64,000 nt of DNA from Curtobacterium sp. MCBD17_032 (GTDB lineage Bacteria > Actinomycetota > Actinomycetes > Actinomycetales > Microbacteriaceae), in NCBI RefSeq assembly GCF_003234855.1, contig NZ_QKTO01000005.1, forward strand, positions 160,447-224,446, given 5' to 3'. Below, in pieces: positions 40,204-49,700 of this stretch. Both the position numbers and the translations under genes were made by a program. The notes under the pieces were generated by a model. It was not told where the DNA came from, did not search any database, and was given only the letters and a program-made list of their open reading frames with translations. How positions within the stretch are numbered: the first letter of the stretch is position 1; each line of letters opens with the position of its first letter.

Positions 40204-41430
40204 GTGACCACACCCCGCACCGCCACCGCCGCGGGCCGGGAGGACGACCGGCAACGGGCGCTCTCCTGGCTCCGGCAGGTGTCGGGCGAACTCTCGACCG
40301 CGACGATCAAGCGGCTCGAGGACACCCTGCCCTGGTACAGCGAGATGCCCCCGGGGCGTCGCTCGGCCGTCGGCATGGTGGCCCAGGCCGGCATCACGTC
40401 GTTCATCTCGTGGCTCGAGGGCAGCGCCTCCACCCCGTGGATCGCTGCCGCCGACGTCTTCGGCTCGGCCCCGCGAGAGCTCCTGCGATCGGTGAGCCTG
40501 CAGCAGACCCTGCAGCTCATCCGTGTCGTGGTGACCGTGGTCGAGGAGCGCGCCGCCGACGACGAGATGCTGCAGGAGGCGATCCTCAAGTACTCGCGGG
40601 ACATCGCCTTCGCGGCTGCCGACGTCTACGCCCGTGCGGCCGAGGCCCGCGGGCTGTGGGACGCCCGGCTCGAGGCGCTGGTCGTCGACTCGATCCTGTC
40701 CGGCGAGTACGACGACGAACTGCCGTCCCGCATCGCCGCCCTCGGCTGGCACGGACACGGGGAGGTCGCGGTCCTGGTCGGGACGGCACCGAAGCAGCTC
40801 GAGGTGGACCAGGTCCGCCGGACCGCGCGTCACCAGGACGCCGACGTGCTCATCGGCGTGCAGGGCTCGCGGCTCGTGGTCGTCATCGGACGGGCGACCC
40901 CGCGGGACGACGTGCCCGAGGGTGAAGAACCCGTCTCGTTCATGGCCATCGCGCAGGAGCTCGAACCGCTGTTCGGCGAGGGCCACCTCGTCCTCGGCAA
41001 CGAGGTCCCCGGGGTCGTCGACGCCTCGACCAGTGCGAAGGCAGCACTGGCCGGGTTCGCCGTCGCGCGGGCCTGGCGTGGCGCTCCCCGACCGGCCCTC
41101 GCCGACGACCTGCTGCCCGAGCGCGCGCTCGCGGGCGACCCCCTCGCCCGCTCCGCCCTGGTGCAGCGGATCTACACGCCGCTCAAGGACCAGTCGACCG
41201 AGCTCCTGCAGACCCTGTGGTGCTACCTCGACACCGGTCGGTCGCTCGAGGCCACGGCGCGCGAGCTCTTCGTGCACCCGAACACCGTCCGCTACCGGCT
41301 CCGTCGTGTCGCCGACATCATCGGGTGGGACGCCACGCACGCGCGGGACGCCCTCATCGTGCAGTCGGCGCTCATCCTCGGCGCGATGTCCGAAGCGGCG
41401 TCCACACGCCGTCGGCCCACCCGCCGCTGA
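40204..41430 (+). CDS. fasR: Fatty-acid synthesis regulator, PucR/CdaR-type (FasR-like)
   Basis: The 408-residue protein (GTG 40204) has a large regulatory part and a C-terminal PucR-type helix-turn-helix: TLWCYLDTGRSLEATARELF, VHPNTVRYRLRRVADIIG. In Streptomyces and mycobacteria the FasR activator of this type sits just upstream of fabD-fabH-acpP-fabF and stimulates that operon in response to acyl-CoA. The same position here is strong evidence for the same job. A palindrome at 41473-41491 is a candidate site. Confidence 0.9.
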   Translation: MTTPRTATAAGREDDRQRALSWLRQVSGELSTATIKRLEDTLPWYSEMPPGRRSAVGMVAQAGITSFISWLEGSASTPWIAAADVFGSAPRELLRSVSLQQTLQLIRVVVTVVEERAADDEMLQEAILKYSRDIAFAAADVYARAAEARGLWDARLEALVVDSILSGEYDDELPSRIAALGWHGHGEVAVLVGTAPKQLEVDQVRRTARHQDADVLIGVQGSRLVVVIGRATPRDDVPEGEEPVSFMAIAQELEPLFGEGHLVLGNEVPGVVDASTSAKAALAGFAVARAWRGAPRPALADDLLPERALAGDPLARSALVQRIYTPLKDQSTELLQTLWCYLDTGRSLEATARELFVHPNTVRYRLRRVADIIGWDATHARDALIVQSALILGAMSEAASTRRRPTRR

Positions 41431-41472
41431 CCGTCCGGCCGGGTGGGGTTCCTACAACGCTCCCCGGCAATC

Positions 41473-41491
41473 CGTGTGGGGAGTCCACACG
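41473..41491. promoter_or_regulatory. Candidate FasR operator upstream of fabD
   Basis: CGTGTGG and CCACACG arms are perfect and separated by five bases. The site lies in the 94-base gap between fasR and fabD and is the only clear palindrome there. Confidence 0.45.
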
Positions 41492-41524
41492 AGCCCGACG
41501 GGAACGGCCCGGCATCATTGAGCG

Positions 41525-42466
41525 GTGATCGTCGTCGTCGCGCCCGGACAGGGCTCCCAGACCCCCGGCTTCCTCGCCCCCTGGCTCGAGGACGCAGCCG
41601 TCCGTGACCGCGTCGGGCAGTGGTCCGACGCGATCGGCGTCGACCTCGCCGAACACGGGACGAACTCCGACGCGGACACCATCAAGGACACCGCCCTCGC
41701 ACAGCCGCTCATCGTCGCCGCCGGGCTCGTCACCGCCGACGCACTGCTCGCGGACGGGCGCCGTGCCCACGTCGGCGGTGTCGCCGGCCACTCGGTCGGT
41801 GAGTTCACCGCCGCCGCCGTCGCCGGGGTGCTCACCCCGACCGACGCCGTGTCGCTCGTCGCCGAGCGGGGCCGGGCCATGGCCGACGCCGCCGCCCTCG
41901 AGCCGACCTCGATGGCCGCGGTCCTCGGGGGCGACGCCGACGAACTGGCCGCGCTGCTCGAGTCCCTCGGGCTGACGGCCGCGAACCACAACGGCGGCGG
42001 CCAGACCGTCGTCGCCGGTCCGGCGGACGCGATCGCCCGCCTCGCCGAGCAGCCGCCCGCGAAGGCGCGCGTCGTCCCCCTCGCCGTCGCCGGTGCCTTC
42101 CACACGCGCTTCATGGCCCCGGCCGTCGACCGGGTCGCCCCCGTCGCCGCGGCCGCGGCCGTGCAGGACCCGACCCTCCCGCTCTGGACGAACGCCGACG
42201 GCTCCCGGGTCGACGACGGACGCCGCTTCGTCGACCTCATGGTCCGCCAGATCGCCAGCCCCGTGCACTGGGACGCCGTCATGACGTCCTTCCAGCAGGC
42301 CGGCGTCAGCGGCATCATCGAACTCGCACCGGCCGGAGCCCTGGTCGGCCTCGCCAAGCGCGGTCTCCGCGGCACGCCGACGGTCGCGATCAAGACCCCG
42401 GACGACCTGCCCGCCGCCGTCGAGCTGCTGCAGAGCGCCACCGACACCACGGAGGCCGCCCGATGA
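41525..42466 (+). CDS. fabD: Malonyl-CoA:ACP transacylase
   Basis: The 313-residue enzyme loads malonyl groups onto ACP. It has APGQGSQTPGF at the N-terminus, the nucleophile Ser90 in GHSVGE, and the catalytic His in AGAFHTRFM. The start is GTG 41525. Its stop overlaps the fabH start by four bases. Confidence 0.97.
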   Translation: MIVVVAPGQGSQTPGFLAPWLEDAAVRDRVGQWSDAIGVDLAEHGTNSDADTIKDTALAQPLIVAAGLVTADALLADGRRAHVGGVAGHSVGEFTAAAVAGVLTPTDAVSLVAERGRAMADAAALEPTSMAAVLGGDADELAALLESLGLTAANHNGGGQTVVAGPADAIARLAEQPPAKARVVPLAVAGAFHTRFMAPAVDRVAPVAAAAAVQDPTLPLWTNADGSRVDDGRRFVDLMVRQIASPVHWDAVMTSFQQAGVSGIIELAPAGALVGLAKRGLRGTPTVAIKTPDDLPAAVELLQSATDTTEAAR

Positions 42467-43539
42467 CCGACGCCAGCACCACCGCCGTCGAGACGGACGC
42501 CACCGGCGGAACGGACGCGACCATGAGCCTCCAGGCCGGCGAGCGACCGGTCCTGTCCCAGCGACGCGGCCACGAGTTCACCCGCATCCTCGCCGTCGGG
42601 GCTGCGCGTGGCGAGAACGTCGTCCCGAACGACGACCTCGTCGGCCCGATCGACTCCTCCGACGAGTGGATCCGCCAGCGCACCGGCATCGTCACACGCA
42701 AGCGTGCCGGGCGTGACGTCGAAGCGGTCGACCTCGCCGAGGCGGCAGCGCGCGAGGCGATCGAGAAGGCCGGGCTCACCCCGGACCAGATCGGCGTCGT
42801 CCTCGTCGCCACCGTCACGCACACCGTGGCGACACCGTCGATGGCGTCGCTGCTCGCCGAGCGGATCGGGGCGACGCCGGCCGCCGCGTACGACATCAGT
42901 GCCGCCTGCGCCGGCTACGCGTACGGGATCGCCCAGGCCGACTCGTTCATCAAGTCCGGCATCGCCGACCACGTCCTGGTCATCGGCGCCGAGAAGCTCA
43001 GCGACGTCGTCGACCCGACCGACCGGTCCATCTCGTTCCTCCTCGGGGACGGGGCGGGCGCCGCCGTCGTCGGTCCGAGCGACACCGCCGGCATCGGCCC
43101 GAGCATCTGGGGCTCCGACGGCTCGAAGTGGGACGCGATCGGCATGACCGCGACCTACAACGAGTGGGCGGCGGGAGCCCCCCGTCCGACGATGCGCCAG
43201 GCCGGCCAGACCGTGTTCCGCTGGGCCGTCTGGGAGATGGTCAAGGTCGCGCGGCAGGCGCTCGATGCAGCCGGCGTGCGCGCCGACCAGCTCGCCGCGT
43301 TCGTCCCGCACCAGGCGAACATCCGGATCATCGACGAGTTCGCGAAGCAGCTCGGGATCCCGGACACGGTCGCCATCGCCCGCGACATCACCACGACCGG
43401 CAACACCTCCGCCGCGAGCATCCCGCTCGCCACGCACCGCCTGCTCGCCGAGCAGCCGGAACTGTCGGGCGGGCTCGCCCTGCAGATCGGCTTCGGCGCC
43501 GGACTCGTGTTCGGCGCGCAGGTGGTCGTCCTCCCCTAG
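42463..43539 (+). CDS. fabH: Beta-ketoacyl-ACP synthase III
   Basis: The 358-residue condensing enzyme starts fatty-acid chains from acyl-CoA and malonyl-ACP. The catalytic triad is visible: Cys near residue 149 (ISAACAGYAYG), His in FVPHQANIRI and Asn in TTGNTSAASIPL. It carries a longer, Thr-rich N-terminal extension than E. coli FabH. In actinobacteria this enzyme usually sets branched-chain primers. Confidence 0.97.
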   Translation: MTDASTTAVETDATGGTDATMSLQAGERPVLSQRRGHEFTRILAVGAARGENVVPNDDLVGPIDSSDEWIRQRTGIVTRKRAGRDVEAVDLAEAAAREAIEKAGLTPDQIGVVLVATVTHTVATPSMASLLAERIGATPAAAYDISAACAGYAYGIAQADSFIKSGIADHVLVIGAEKLSDVVDPTDRSISFLLGDGAGAAVVGPSDTAGIGPSIWGSDGSKWDAIGMTATYNEWAAGAPRPTMRQAGQTVFRWAVWEMVKVARQALDAAGVRADQLAAFVPHQANIRIIDEFAKQLGIPDTVAIARDITTTGNTSAASIPLATHRLLAEQPELSGGLALQIGFGAGLVFGAQVVVLP

Positions 43540-43622
43540 CCCCTCGCGCCTCCGGGCGCGGGCAGTGCCCGTGCCCTAGGCTGTCCCACGGTCAAACGAC
43601 ACCCCCCTCAAGGAGAACACCC

Positions 43623-43871
43623 ATGGCCCTGTCCAACGAAGAAGTCCTCGCCGGCCTGGCCGAGCTGATCAACGACGAGACCGGCATCGCGACCGACACC
43701 GTCGCCGCCGACAAGTCGTTCACCGACGACCTCGACATCGACTCCATCTCGATGATGACCATCGTCGTGAACGCCGAAGAGAAGTTCGACGTCAAGATCC
43801 CCGACGAAGAGGTCAAGAACCTCAAGACCGTCGGCGACGCCGTCGACTTCATCGTCAAGGCCCAGGCCTGA
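43623..43871 (+). CDS. acpP: Acyl carrier protein
   Basis: The 82-residue acidic four-helix protein has the phosphopantetheine site DIDSIS (Ser41). The ribosome site is AAGGAG. Although short, it is at the conserved position between fabH and fabF. Confidence 0.96.
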   Translation: MALSNEEVLAGLAELINDETGIATDTVAADKSFTDDLDIDSISMMTIVVNAEEKFDVKIPDEEVKNLKTVGDAVDFIVKAQA

Positions 43872-43959
43872 AACGAGCTTCCTGAGCGCCGCGGGCCGCT
43901 GACCCTCGAGTCGTGGCCCGCGGCGCTCGTCTTGTCCCTCGCAGAAAGAACCGTCGTCC

Positions 43960-45204
43960 ATGACCAAGAGAACCGTCGTCGTCACCGGGATCGGTGCGAT
44001 CAGTCCCCTCGCTGCGACCGCCAAGGAATCCTGGGCGGCCCTGCTCGCCGGCGAGTCCGGCATCAGCCGCATCGAGGACACGCGCTACGCCGATCTCGAG
44101 CTCCCCGTGGAGTTCGCCGGTCAGGCGCGCCGCTTCGTCACCGACCAGCTGACCCGCCCCGAGTCGAAGCGACTCGACCCGTCGTCGCAGCTGTCGCTCA
44201 TCGCCGCCCGTGAGGCCTGGGCCGACGCCGGCATCGACGCCGAGTCCGTCGTCCCCGAGCGGCTCATCGTCGACTGGGCGACCGGCATCGGCGGCGTCAA
44301 CACGCTGCTCGACGCCTGGGACACCCTGCGCGAGAAGGGTCCGCGTCGCGTCATGCCGATGACGGTCCCGATGCTCATGGCGAACGGCCCGGCCGCCGCC
44401 ATCGAGATGGAGTTCGGTGCCCGCGGAGGCGCGCGGACCTACCTTTCCGCCTGTGCCTCCTCCACCGAGTCCCTGGCCGAGGCCTACCGCCACGTCGCGT
44501 TCGGTGACGCCGACATCGTCATCGCCGGTGGCGCCGAGGCCGCCCTGCACCCGCTGCCCCTGGCGTCGTTCGCCGCCATGCAGGCACTCTCCCGCCGCAA
44601 CGACTCCCCCGAGACCGCGTCCCGTCCGTACGACGTCACGCGCGACGGGTTCGTGCTCGCCGACGGTGCCGCAGCGCTGATCCTCGAGACGAAGGAGCAC
44701 GCCGAGGCCCGCGGTGCGCACATCTACGCCGAGGTCGCCGGCTCCGGCATCACCTCCGACGCCTTCCACATCACCGCTCCGGACCCCGAGGGCTCCGCCG
44801 CCGCCCGTGCCGTCATCATGGCGCTCGAGCACGCGGACGCCAGCCGGTCGGACGTCGCGCACGTGAACGCCCACGCGACCTCGACCCCGGTCGGTGACGT
44901 CGCCGAGTACCACGCGATGCGCCGGGTCTTCGGCGACCACCTCGACCAGGTCGTCGTGTCCGCCACGAAGGCGTCGACCGGGCACCTGCTCGGTGGTGCC
45001 GGTGCGATTGAGGCGGTCTTCACCGTCCTCGCGCTCGAGAACCGGCTCGCTCCCCCGACGATCAACCTCACGGAGCAGGACCCGGAGATCGTGATGGACG
45101 TCGCGACCGCTCCGCGCGAGCTGCCGGCGGGCGACCTGCTCGCGGTGAGCAATTCATTCGGCTTCGGTGGGCACAACGCCGTGGTCGCGTTCCGCTCGGT
45201 CTGA
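43960..45204 (+). CDS. fabF: Beta-ketoacyl-ACP synthase II
   Basis: The 414-residue elongating condensing enzyme has the nucleophile Cys165 in SACASST, His in NAHATSTPVGD and the second His in STGHLLGGAGAIEA. It is the last gene of the fab operon; a G+C-rich hairpin follows 15 bases after its stop. Confidence 0.97.
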   Translation: MTKRTVVVTGIGAISPLAATAKESWAALLAGESGISRIEDTRYADLELPVEFAGQARRFVTDQLTRPESKRLDPSSQLSLIAAREAWADAGIDAESVVPERLIVDWATGIGGVNTLLDAWDTLREKGPRRVMPMTVPMLMANGPAAAIEMEFGARGGARTYLSACASSTESLAEAYRHVAFGDADIVIAGGAEAALHPLPLASFAAMQALSRRNDSPETASRPYDVTRDGFVLADGAAALILETKEHAEARGAHIYAEVAGSGITSDAFHITAPDPEGSAAARAVIMALEHADASRSDVAHVNAHATSTPVGDVAEYHAMRRVFGDHLDQVVVSATKASTGHLLGGAGAIEAVFTVLALENRLAPPTINLTEQDPEIVMDVATAPRELPAGDLLAVSNSFGFGGHNAVVAFRSV

Positions 45205-45218
45205 TCCGCCGTCGGCCA

Positions 45219-45252
45219 GGAGGCCCGTCCCGCGTCGCGGGGCGGGCCTCCC
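45219..45252 (+). terminator. Terminator-like hairpin after fabF
   Basis: GGAGGCCCG and CGGGCCTCC arms extend inward by further G/C pairs with a three-base loop. There is no T-run. It lies just after the fab operon. Confidence 0.65.
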
Positions 45253-45456
45253 GTCCGTCCGGGGCCGCCCGACCGGCGCCGACTCTTCGCTCACTTCCGC
45301 CGACCGGTCACGAACCGTCGGACTGGAGGCACGTGCCCGACGAGACGTGACCGGTCGCCGACGAGCGCCGGGCGCGTCCACGGCAGTGCGACCCGCCGGA
45401 ACGCCGAACGCCGCCCCGGAGGACGGCGTTCTGCGCGACGGGAGGAACGCGGGGAC

Positions 45457-45957
45457 TCAGCCGACGCGGTGCAACCAGACGACGGGGTTGCCCTCGGCAG
45501 CGTGGCGGAAGGGCTCGAGCTCGTCGTCCCACGCCTGCCCGAGCGCGAGTCGCAGCTCGCGGTGCAGTTCGAGCGCGTTGCTGCCCGCGACCTCCATGGC
45601 GTAGCGGACGCGGTCCTCGGGCACGACCATGTTGCCGGTGACGTCGGTCTGCGCGTAGAAGACACCGAGGTCGGGCGTGTGCATCCAGCGACCGCCGTCG
45701 GAGTCCGCGGTGGCGTCCTCGGTGACCTCGAACCTCAGGTGCTCCCAACCGCGCAGGGCAGAGGCGATCGCCGCACCGGACCCGACGGGACCGGACCAGG
45801 TGAACTCGGTCCGGCGTGAGCCGTCGAGCGCGGGCTGGTCGAGCCACGAGAAGTTCACGGCGCGGTTCATCGCGCGACCAGCCGCCCATTCGACGTGCGG
45901 GCAGAGCGCGCGTGGTGAGGAGTGCACGTAGAGCACTCCTGACGTTGTCCCAGTCAC
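45457..45957 (-). CDS. DUF3145 family protein
   Basis: The 166-residue protein most likely starts at GTG 45957 behind GGAGGA. It has the family opening GVLYVHSSPRALCPHVEWAA, then MNRAVNFSWLDQP, and a C-terminal AAEGNPVVWLHRVG. DUF3145 proteins are confined to actinobacteria and have no assigned function. They often lie near fatty-acid synthesis genes, as here. Confidence 0.9.
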   Translation of the reverse strand: MTGTTSGVLYVHSSPRALCPHVEWAAGRAMNRAVNFSWLDQPALDGSRRTEFTWSGPVGSGAAIASALRGWEHLRFEVTEDATADSDGGRWMHTPDLGVFYAQTDVTGNMVVPEDRVRYAMEVAGSNALELHRELRLALGQAWDDELEPFRHAAEGNPVVWLHRVG

Positions 45958-46120
45958 GATTCCTCCGATCGTCAGGTGCGACTTCCCCATCGACCTGGAC
46001 TGCGGAGGACCCGTTCGGGACCATCGGTATGCGATTGTGATGTCCCGGAGGACACGCTCATCATGCCAGCTGCCGACCGCGAACGGCAAGCACCCGGAGG
46101 AACCCCGCAGGAGGCAGGTC

Positions 46121-47254
46121 CTACGCGAGTTCCTGGCGCGGGTAGATGACCTTCTGCACGATGATGATCACCGACGCCGCTGCCGGCACCGCCACGACCG
46201 CGCCGAGCACGCCGCCCACGGTCGCACCGGCCACGGCAGCGATCACGACGAGGGCTCCGGGCACCTGCACGGCGCGCGACATGATGCGGGGCGAGATGAC
46301 GTACGCCTCGACCTGCATGTACACGAGGTAGTAGATCGCCGCGGCCAGTGCCGTCGCCGGGGAGGCGAACAGGCAGAGCAGCGAGATGAGCACCGCGGCG
46401 CCGATCGTCCCGACGAGCGGGATGAGCGACCCGAGGAACGCGAACGTCGCCAGCAGCACGGGCAGCGGCGCGCCGATGATGAGCAACCAGATGATGCTGA
46501 GCACCCCGTTGATGCCCGCCTGGGTGATCTGGCCGACGACGTAACGGCCGACCGACGACGTGACCTCCTCGCTGACCACGACGAAGTTCTCCCGACGGGA
46601 CGCCGGCACGAACCGGTACGCCATCGTCTTGAGCCCACGCATCGAGGCCAGGAAGTACAGCATCAGGATGATGACGATGAGCGCGCCGGTCAGACCGGAG
46701 AGGATGCCGCTGCCGACGGCCAGGATCCCGCCGCCGAGGGACAGCAGGTTGCCCGGGTTCTCGACGAACGCCTGCGCGGACTCGAGCGCGTGGTCGATGT
46801 CGAACGACCCCTCGAACTGTCGCGAGAGGTCCTGCACCCATCCCTGCCGCGAGACGTCCTCGACGATCTCGGGGAAGTTCTGCACGAGGTTCGTGGCCTG
46901 TTCGACCAGCAGCGGCACGATGGCGAACACGACACCGACGAACGCACCGAGGACCGCGACGACGACGATCAGGATCGCCGACCAGCGCGGGATGTACCGC
47001 TCGAGCAGGGTCACGAGCGGGTCGAGGCCGAGAGCGATGAACAGGGCGACGCCGATGTAGACGAGGACGGTGCTCAGCTCGCGGATGAGCAGGCCGGCCA
47101 GGAGCGCGACGAGCACACCGATCGCACCCATGAACCCGATGCGGAAGGCGTTGACGCGCACGCCGGTACCGGCCCGGCTCACCTCGAACATCACGTTCGG
47201 GGTGGGCGCGTGGCTCGTGTCTTCAGCGTGGCGCTTCTTGGACGGCAGGTGCAC
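46121..47254 (-). CDS. AI-2E family transporter (PerM/TqsA-like)
   Basis: The 377-residue membrane protein (GTG 47254) has about eight hydrophobic segments. It shows the family blocks LSTVLVYIGVALFIALGLDPL, VGQITQAGINGVLSIIWLLIIG and AAAIYYLVYMQVEAYVISPRIM. The class exports small organic solutes or acts as ion antiporter; AI-2 is a historical example only. Its start lies one base from the end of tRNA-Met. Confidence 0.88.
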   Translation of the reverse strand: MHLPSKKRHAEDTSHAPTPNVMFEVSRAGTGVRVNAFRIGFMGAIGVLVALLAGLLIRELSTVLVYIGVALFIALGLDPLVTLLERYIPRWSAILIVVVAVLGAFVGVVFAIVPLLVEQATNLVQNFPEIVEDVSRQGWVQDLSRQFEGSFDIDHALESAQAFVENPGNLLSLGGGILAVGSGILSGLTGALIVIILMLYFLASMRGLKTMAYRFVPASRRENFVVVSEEVTSSVGRYVVGQITQAGINGVLSIIWLLIIGAPLPVLLATFAFLGSLIPLVGTIGAAVLISLLCLFASPATALAAAIYYLVYMQVEAYVISPRIMSRAVQVPGALVVIAAVAGATVGGVLGAVVAVPAAASVIIIVQKVIYPRQELA

Positions 47255-47255
47255 G

Positions 47256-47330
47256 TAGGGCGGGCGGGACTTGAACCCGCGAATCGTTCGGTTATGAGCC
47301 GACTGCCTTGACCAGCTTGGCTACCGCCCC
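47256..47330 (-). tRNA. tRNA-Met (anticodon CAT)
   Basis: The gene has about 75 bases. It has anticodon loop CTCATAA, a T-arm GGGTTCAAGTCCC and acceptor strands GGGGCGG/CCGCCCT with a terminal G-U pair. The loop matches elongator tRNA-Met or the Ile2 type; the identity depends on later modification. Its 5' ten bases are also the end of the upstream glycosyltransferase gene. Confidence 0.85.
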
Positions 47331-48553
47331 TCGGGGCCAGCGGCCACCGACTCCCCACGATACAGCGCCTCGAACGTGGAGAGCGTGCGGTTGATGTCGT
47401 GCGCCTCGATCATCGTCAGGCTGCGCGCGCGCATGCGGTCGTACTCCTCGTCGGGCGCGGTGAGCACCGCGGTGAGCTTCGCGGCGAGGTCCTGCTCGTC
47501 ACCCGGGGTGAAGAGGGCGCCGTTGCCGTCGACGAGGTGCGGGAGCGCCATCGCGTCCGCCGCGACGACGGGCAGCCCGGAGGCCATGGCCTCGAGCGAG
47601 GAGATGCTCTGCAGCTCGGCCGTCGACGGCATGACGAACACGGTGCCCTCGGTCAGCGTCCGCAGCTTGACCTCGTCGGGGACGAAGCCGAGGAACCGGA
47701 CCCGCTCCTCGACGCCGAGCTCCTGCGCGAGCGCGGTGAGCTTCGGGATCATGTCGCCGTCGCCGACGACCGTGAAGTGGGCGTCGAGTGACGCCGGCAG
47801 GAGCGGCAGCGCCCGGATGACCACGTCGAGGTTCTTCTCGGGTGCCACACGCCCGACGAAGACGATCTCGTTGCCGGCTGGCCGTCCGGTCGCCGGCGTG
47901 TACCGCGTGGCGTCGATGCCGCACGAGATCGCGAGCACGGGCTGCCCGGCGATGGCGTCCCGCAGGTAGTCGGCAGCCAGTTCCGTGGGCGTCGTGATGG
48001 CCTCGGCCAGCCGGTACGTCTTCGCCGCGTCCCGCCAGGCGACCTTGAGCGCGATCGGCGTCGTCCACTTGCCGAAGGGCGTGTACTCCAGCAGGTTCTC
48101 GGGCATGAAGTGGTTCGTGCCGACGATCCGGATGCCCCGGTCGTGCGCTTCGCGGGCGACACCGCGGCCGACGACGATGTGGGACTGGATGTGCACGACG
48201 TCGGGCTGCAGGGCGTCGATCACCGGGGCGGTGTGCTTCCGCACGGTCCAGGGCCACGCGAAGCGGTACCAGGCGTGCGCCGGCCAGCGGTACGAGGCCA
48301 ACCGGTGGACGGTCAGCGTGACGCCGCGGTACTCCTCGTCGAAGGAGCCGTGGTGCGTCCGGTTCCACGACGGGGCGATGACGTGCACCTCGTGCCCGCG
48401 CTGCGCGAGTCCGACCGCGAGTTCCTCGGTGAAGGTCGCCGCTCCGTTGACGTCGGGGGCGAAGGTGTCGGCGGCGATGAGCACCCGCAGCGGCCGTCGC
48501 CCCCCGGCGGCGGCCGTGGTGTCGGTCGTCTCGGTCCTGGCGTCTGCTGGCAC
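47321..48553 (-). CDS. GT4 glycosyltransferase (mannosyltransferase-like)
   Basis: The 410-residue enzyme (GTG 48553) has an N-terminal acceptor half with RVLIAADTFAPDVNGAATFTE, typical of PimB/MgtA-like proteins. The donor-binding half has FVGRVAPEKNLDVVIRAL and the EX7E motif in MPSTAELQSISSLEAMASGLPVV. It would transfer a hexose, often mannose from GDP-mannose, onto a lipid or polysaccharide of the envelope. Its TAG stop lies inside the tRNA-Met gene. Confidence 0.9.
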   Translation of the reverse strand: MPADARTETTDTTAAAGGRRPLRVLIAADTFAPDVNGAATFTEELAVGLAQRGHEVHVIAPSWNRTHHGSFDEEYRGVTLTVHRLASYRWPAHAWYRFAWPWTVRKHTAPVIDALQPDVVHIQSHIVVGRGVAREAHDRGIRIVGTNHFMPENLLEYTPFGKWTTPIALKVAWRDAAKTYRLAEAITTPTELAADYLRDAIAGQPVLAISCGIDATRYTPATGRPAGNEIVFVGRVAPEKNLDVVIRALPLLPASLDAHFTVVGDGDMIPKLTALAQELGVEERVRFLGFVPDEVKLRTLTEGTVFVMPSTAELQSISSLEAMASGLPVVAADAMALPHLVDGNGALFTPGDEQDLAAKLTAVLTAPDEEYDRMRARSLTMIEAHDINRTLSTFEALYRGESVAAGPEGR

Positions 48554-48715
48554 GGCGGGGGTCGTCCTCTCGTCGCGTTCACCGGCGCGCGTCCTGTCGG
48601 ACCGCCGGTCTGGTCGGTTCGGAACGCTACCGCACCCCTCTGGCCGGTCGCCTCCGCCGCGCGGCTGACCCGGGTCATCCCCGGTACGGGGCCTCCCGTG
48701 GGGCGCGGGTGGTCC

Positions 48716-48745
48716 GACGGACGGGAGGCGCGGCTCCCGTCCGTC
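48716..48745 (-). terminator. Terminator hairpin after the DMT transporter
   Basis: Perfect 12-base arms (48716-48727 and 48734-48745) start one base after the stop codon at 48747. There is no T-run. Confidence 0.7.
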
Positions 48746-48746
48746 G

Positions 48747-49661
48747 CTAGCGGCGCGTGTCGGGGTGGTGCTTGGCGAGCAGGAAGACCCCGGTGATCGC
48801 GATCGCGCCGGCGACGAGGAAGCCGATGCCGGCACCGACCGGTGCCCCGGCCGCCTCGTCGAGGACGATCACGCCGATGCCGACGGCGACGATCGGGTCG
48901 ACCACCGTGAGGCCGGCGATGACGAGGTCGGCGGAGCCGCTGGAGTACGCGTTCTGCACGAAGTACGCGCCGACGGCCGAGGCGACCACGACCCCCACGA
49001 TCGCGAACACCGTCACCCAGTCGAACGCGCCGTTCACGATCCGGTTCAACGTGACCTTGGCGAGCGTCGCGACGAAGCCGTAGAGCACCCCGGCGCCGAT
49101 GATGTAGTAGAGCGCGTTGCGGCGCTTCGCGACCAGCCGGAACGACACCACCACGAGTGCCAGCACGACCGCGAGGACCACGAGCACGGTGATGAGCTGT
49201 CCACGTCCGATCGGGCTCTCCCGGCCGTACAGCGCGGCGATGAGCACGAACAGCCCGACACCGCCGATGCACGTCCACACCGCCCGTCGCGCCTGCGTGC
49301 CGAGCGGGACGCCGCTGCTGCGGGACGAGAACCACGTCGTGACGACGAGCGCCACCGCCCCGAGGGGCTGCACCACGATGAGCGGTGCGTAGGTGATGCT
49401 GACGAGCTGCAGCACGATCGCGGCGCCGAGCATGAGCGTGCCGAGCACCCAGTTGCCGCTGCCGAGCAGGGCCAGGACGTGCCGGACCGACAGGCCCTTC
49501 GACTGCTGGCCGAGCCGGGCCTCGACGCGCTGGACGCCCCGGCTCTGGAACTGCGCGCCGAGCGACAGGAACACCGCACCGACGAGTGCGACGGGGATCA
49601 TCAGGGCCTGGAACGGGGTCAGGTTCTGCACCACGTCGGGGATCGGCAGGTCCGGTGTCAC
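48747..49661 (-). CDS. DMT-family transporter
   Basis: The 304-residue protein has about nine membrane helices (AVFLSLGAQFQSRG, LGTLMLGAAIVLQLVSI, IVVQPLGAVALVVTTWF, VVDPIVAVGIGVIVL). The pattern resembles NIPA/EamA-type exporters or magnesium transporters of the drug/metabolite superfamily. Start GTG 49661. Substrate unknown. Confidence 0.85.
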   Translation of the reverse strand: MTPDLPIPDVVQNLTPFQALMIPVALVGAVFLSLGAQFQSRGVQRVEARLGQQSKGLSVRHVLALLGSGNWVLGTLMLGAAIVLQLVSITYAPLIVVQPLGAVALVVTTWFSSRSSGVPLGTQARRAVWTCIGGVGLFVLIAALYGRESPIGRGQLITVLVVLAVVLALVVVSFRLVAKRRNALYYIIGAGVLYGFVATLAKVTLNRIVNGAFDWVTVFAIVGVVVASAVGAYFVQNAYSSGSADLVIAGLTVVDPIVAVGIGVIVLDEAAGAPVGAGIGFLVAGAIAITGVFLLAKHHPDTRR

Positions 49662-49700
49662 GGGTCGAGGCTATCCGACCGGCGCGGATACCCTGGGACC

